A stretch of DNA of 64,000 nt from UBA1573 sp034005165 (GTDB taxonomy: Bacteria > Pseudomonadota > Alphaproteobacteria > Micavibrionales > Micavibrionaceae), in the NCBI GenBank assembly GCA_034005165.1, contig JAVEVE010000004.1, positions 62,001 to 126,000 of the forward strand, given 5' to 3'. Position 1 is the stretch's first letter. Every line of letters starts with the position of its first letter. The notes beneath the pieces are model-generated. The model was not told the origin of the DNA, searched no databases, and worked only from the letters and a program-made list of their open reading frames with translations. Both the position numbers and the translations under genes were made by a program. Of this stretch, positions 61,506-64,000 are shown one piece after another.

Positions 61506-61653
61506 ACTTTACCCTTGCTCCGCGCGGTCTTCAAGGGTCGTTCAGCCCCCAGGACGATTTTCTAGCTATTTACCAGAAAAATTTATATACTGATAAGTAT
61601 ATTCATAATCCCTTAATAGACGATGTGTAGGATTGTGGTATAGGAGTGTTGTG

Positions 61654-62463
61654 ATGTTTAACTCGTCTCAAGGTGCGATCAGGGAAGTTGCAGGGCAGAA
61701 TTTGACTGCCAATTTCTGTTTGTCTGGGTCTGTGACCAGCTCCATGTCAGTCGGGCAAAAAGCCAGTTGTGTAATTGGCGCTCTGGATCAATCCAGACAG
61801 GGATTAGAGGCCATTCGGGATGCGAAATCTGCCCTGGCCGAGCAGCTTGACGGGAATGTCATGAATACTCCTTCTTCTATGAATGCTTCTAACGGCTTGG
61901 GAATGCGCTCTATGGCTGCATCTGCCGCTATCGGGCTTGCATTAACTGCTGTTAACCCTGTAGCTGGTGCTGCTTATATGGCGATTGATGCACTTAGATC
62001 AGGAATTGGCGGACATGCCGGTATCGGGCACGCTGCTATTGACGGCGGTAAATCAGATTTTTCTAGCCCCTTATCCAGAAATAAAGATGGTAGCTATGAG
62101 TACACGGATATTTCAGGTGATACATACTCAGGCGGACTTCTTAACACTGGATATGCCGCTTCTAAAGCGGGCACACCTCAAAATGCACCCGCTCCGAATC
62201 CTGCTCAACAGCTTATGGCGCGAGATGCAATTGATCGTTTGGGAGAGGATGAAATTCGTCAACAAATCGCTTCCGTTGGCCAGGATGAGAAACTTCTCAT
62301 GAAGCAGGCTGACACGGCTATCCGTTTTGCAAAGAGCGAATGGGGTATTACTGCGGGACCCGACGGCAAGCCGGATAAACCGGACCACCCTAAGTTTGGA
62401 ATGGATAAACCTGATTGGGTTGTTGCCAAGACGCCGATGTTTTCAGCCCCTGCTATGGGCTAG
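61654..62463 (+). CDS. Hypothetical protein, 269 aa
   Basis: Start MFNSSQGAIREV has AGGAG eight bases before; the frame opens at 61633. A Gly/Ala-rich hydrophobic stretch (about residues 87-115, MRSMAASAAIGLALTAVNPVAG) could cross the membrane. Cys near the N-terminus are present. The C-terminal half is rich in Gly, Asp and Pro (GPDGKPDKPDHPKFGMDKPD). No known domain. It stands alone between divL and the pssA region. Confidence 0.55.
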   Translation: MFNSSQGAIREVAGQNLTANFCLSGSVTSSMSVGQKASCVIGALDQSRQGLEAIRDAKSALAEQLDGNVMNTPSSMNASNGLGMRSMAASAAIGLALTAVNPVAGAAYMAIDALRSGIGGHAGIGHAAIDGGKSDFSSPLSRNKDGSYEYTDISGDTYSGGLLNTGYAASKAGTPQNAPAPNPAQQLMARDAIDRLGEDEIRQQIASVGQDEKLLMKQADTAIRFAKSEWGITAGPDGKPDKPDHPKFGMDKPDWVVAKTPMFSAPAMG

Positions 62464-62475
62464 TTCCTAGTCTTT

Positions 62476-62994
62476 TTAATCGTTATCCCTGAAGAAAAAT
62501 GATGCAGTCGTGGAGATCAGGCATGCGACACCACCCAGTATTGCAATTGCAGGTATGTAATCCGGTGCAGCGGCCATAGCCAGCATAATGAGAGAGAGTT
62601 CAAACAGCCCTAAAATTTTTATTTTCGGGTTGAAGGAGATTATGGAGAGCGTGTTTAGAAGCATTCCCCAAAATAGAAATGCAACAGGTATTCCAAAGTC
62701 GGCCCCTGTCCACAACATTGCAATCATGGCACCGCTTAGAAAAAAATAGTCGCGGAACAGGTAGGACCTTGCTGTTATTTGCTCGGGGGAAGCTGTCTGG
62801 CAGAGTAGACGATGAAAAAGATATGCTGCTAATCCGCACCAGAAGTATTGCAGTCCGAACAGGATGATTGTTGCAATTCCGGCAGCAATTAGAAGCAAAT
62901 TCAGGAGAGGTCGGGTTACACCTTTTTTCTCAAGTTTTGACGCGAGTTTTAATGCAAGGGGTTCGCTCAAGGAAGCGATCGTTGGTCCGATCAT
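62476..62994 (-). CDS. Membrane protein downstream of pssA
   Basis: 172 residues with about five hydrophobic helices. The order of helices resembles a CDP-alcohol phosphatidyltransferase (VTRPLLNLLLIAAGI, then AAYLFHRLLCQ), but the catalytic D-G-x2-A-R-x8-G-x3-D-x3-D motif is absent. It could be a degenerate paralogue of the neighbouring enzyme, or unrelated. The pssA stop is two bases before its start (62994/62997), so it is in the operon. Confidence 0.6.
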   Translation of the reverse strand: MIGPTIASLSEPLALKLASKLEKKGVTRPLLNLLLIAAGIATIILFGLQYFWCGLAAYLFHRLLCQTASPEQITARSYLFRDYFFLSGAMIAMLWTGADFGIPVAFLFWGMLLNTLSIISFNPKIKILGLFELSLIMLAMAAAPDYIPAIAILGGVACLISTTASFFFRDND

Positions 62995-62996
62995 AT

Positions 62997-63875
62997 TTAT
63001 TCCTCTTCGTTGGAAATATCCAGATTGATTTCGTCAATTCCGAAGGCCAGAGATGATAAATCTTCGGTTTGCTTCTCGTGTTGCTTTTCGAGCTTTCGGT
63101 AGTGATTGAATGTGAGTGGTATGGATATCAGATAGGTGGCTGTCAATAGGGTGAGTGTTACCCATGGCGCGTGGATCATTGCTGCAATAACAAGGCAGAT
63201 TGCAGCCATCAAAGGAACTGCCATACGGTCTGGAAGTTTTAGATATTTGAGAGAGACAGTCGGAATTCTGCTAACCATCAAGGCGGCAATGATAACAACC
63301 CAGACTGCGATAAGAGGTGTTGCGACTTTGAATTCACCGAATGTCTCAGGCGAGAGAAACCAGATATAAAGCGGTGCGAGAGCAAGGATGGCACCAGCAG
63401 GCGTTGGGACTCCTGTAAAATATCTTTTTTTCCAGATTGGAAGTGATGCAGAATCTCCGGATGCAACATTAAATCTTGCTAGGCGAAGCGCAGCGGCTAC
63501 AGGGAAAACAATTGAAGCAATCCAACCCAACTTACCTGCATCGACCATCGTCCATTCGTGCAAAATCATTGCAGGTGCTACGCCGAATGCCAGAAAGTCC
63601 GAAAGAGAATCCAGTTGTGCACCAAACTCGCTTTGGGCTTTCAGAATACGCGCAACAGCCCCGTCCAAAACATCAAATAATGCTGCGGCCAGAAGCATCA
63701 TTATTGCGATTTCATAATCGCCCACAATGGCTTTCTGGATGCTGGTCATCCCTGAGATCATTGCCATCAAGGTAATGAGGCTAGGGACTATCTTGATAAT
63801 GCTGATCTGCTTCCCTGTTTGTTTGCCTGTTTCAGGTTCTTGTCTGTCTTTTTGTTCTGCGAGCTTAAGGGACAT
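62997..63875 (-). CDS. pssA: CDP-diacylglycerol-serine O-phosphatidyltransferase
   Basis: Makes phosphatidylserine. The catalytic motif is clear: ALFDVLDGAVARILKAQSEFGAQLDSLSD (D-x2-D-G-x2-A-R-x8-G-x3-D-x3-D). About eight membrane helices and 292 residues. It follows psd, the enzyme acting on its product, by 31 bases; the two are usually in one operon. Confidence 0.94.
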   Translation of the reverse strand: MSLKLAEQKDRQEPETGKQTGKQISIIKIVPSLITLMAMISGMTSIQKAIVGDYEIAIMMLLAAALFDVLDGAVARILKAQSEFGAQLDSLSDFLAFGVAPAMILHEWTMVDAGKLGWIASIVFPVAAALRLARFNVASGDSASLPIWKKRYFTGVPTPAGAILALAPLYIWFLSPETFGEFKVATPLIAVWVVIIAALMVSRIPTVSLKYLKLPDRMAVPLMAAICLVIAAMIHAPWVTLTLLTATYLISIPLTFNHYRKLEKQHEKQTEDLSSLAFGIDEINLDISNEEE

Positions 63876-63906
63876 TGCAAGGGACTTTCGTTAATCGTGT
63901 CTGCCA

Positions 63907-64000
63907 TTAGACAGGGTTTGCTGTAATGGCTTCACCACTAATGCCCAGATCGGCAAGAATTGTCTCCCCGCCAATAGCACGTTGGCCAACAGCTATGCAG
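63907..64000 (-). CDS. psd: Phosphatidylserine decarboxylase, C-terminal fragment
   Basis: The frame entering from the right edge ends in TAA at 63907. Its last residues, VGQRAIGGETILADLGI, match the C-terminus of the short-type Psd (alpha-subunit end). Decarboxylates phosphatidylserine to phosphatidylethanolamine. The pyruvoyl-forming site lies outside the window. Confidence 0.85.
   Translation of the reverse strand, partial: CIAVGQRAIGGETILADLGISGEAITANPV

Noticed and set aside
1..64000. CRISPR arrays, insertion sequences, prophage or tandem repeats
   Set aside because: No regularly spaced direct repeats, transposase motifs or phage genes seen on either strand.

Overview
The window is 64 kb of chromosomal DNA from an alphaproteobacterium of moderate to low GC. 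The assignment rests on gene content. There is a hemE-linked, DnaA-box-rich gap like the Caulobacter origin, an mnmG-rsmG-parA-parB block with parS sites, a ChvI/ChvG system followed by rapZ, a DivL-like kinase with Tyr in place of the phospho-acceptor His, coxB-ctaD, and a Tim44-like protein next to secB. The exact order cannot be fixed from this sequence. A little-studied Rhodospirillales- or Micavibrio-like lineage is a guess. No CRISPR array, insertion sequence, phage or rRNA operon was seen; one tRNA gene is present.

Layout. 0-4.9 kb: end of a SPOR-domain gene, a pilin-like protein, fmt-truA (+), then dnaQ-coaE and a PRC-barrel protein (-). 4.9-10.2 kb: chvI-chvG-rapZ, small unknown genes, ahcY. 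10.2-14.3 kb: two unknown genes, an Smr protein, hslV-hslU. 14.3-17.9 kb: a compact minus-strand operon (cation efflux, glucokinase, polysaccharide deacetylase, SAM-hydrolase-like). 18-20.3 kb: a 26-residue membrane microprotein, hemH and hemE. 20.34-20.83 kb: the probable oriC. 20.8-31.4 kb: an origin-proximal unknown gene, ihfB-lapA-pyrF, hemJ, two unknown genes, rho-yggS, a decayed amidase, ROK kinase-ppsR-aroE. 31.7-37.1 kb: mnmG-rsmG-parA-parB-terA with parS sites. 37.2-48.9 kb: a PtsN-like protein and hpf, murI/purD (overlapping tail to tail), a YeiH-type transporter and putA, xseA, terD, Tim44-like, secB. 49-64 kb: a large unknown protein, ubiA, rsmE, coxB-ctaD, a SIMPL protein, tRNA-Ser, rpoN, divL, a membrane gene with pssA, and the end of psd.

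How it fits together. Genes from about 12.3 to 20.3 kb run leftward, and most from 20.8 to 37 kb run rightward. This is expected if replication leaves the hemE-side gap in both directions. The segregation genes and their parS sites lie about 12-16 kb from that gap. The envelope and cell-cycle regulators ChvG/ChvI and DivL are here, but parts of the nitrogen-type phosphotransferase system look eroded: hprK is absent between chvG and rapZ, RapZ lacks its Walker A lysine, and the PtsN-like protein has Asp where the phospho-accepting His should be.

Most of the window is ordinary core genome. I did not find a clear multi-gene undescribed system. The best candidates for a second look are the altered phosphotransfer proteins, the microprotein at 18.1 kb, the glucokinase-deacetylase-SAM-hydrolase operon, the frameshifted amidase at 27.6-28.0 kb, and several lineage-specific genes around the origin.
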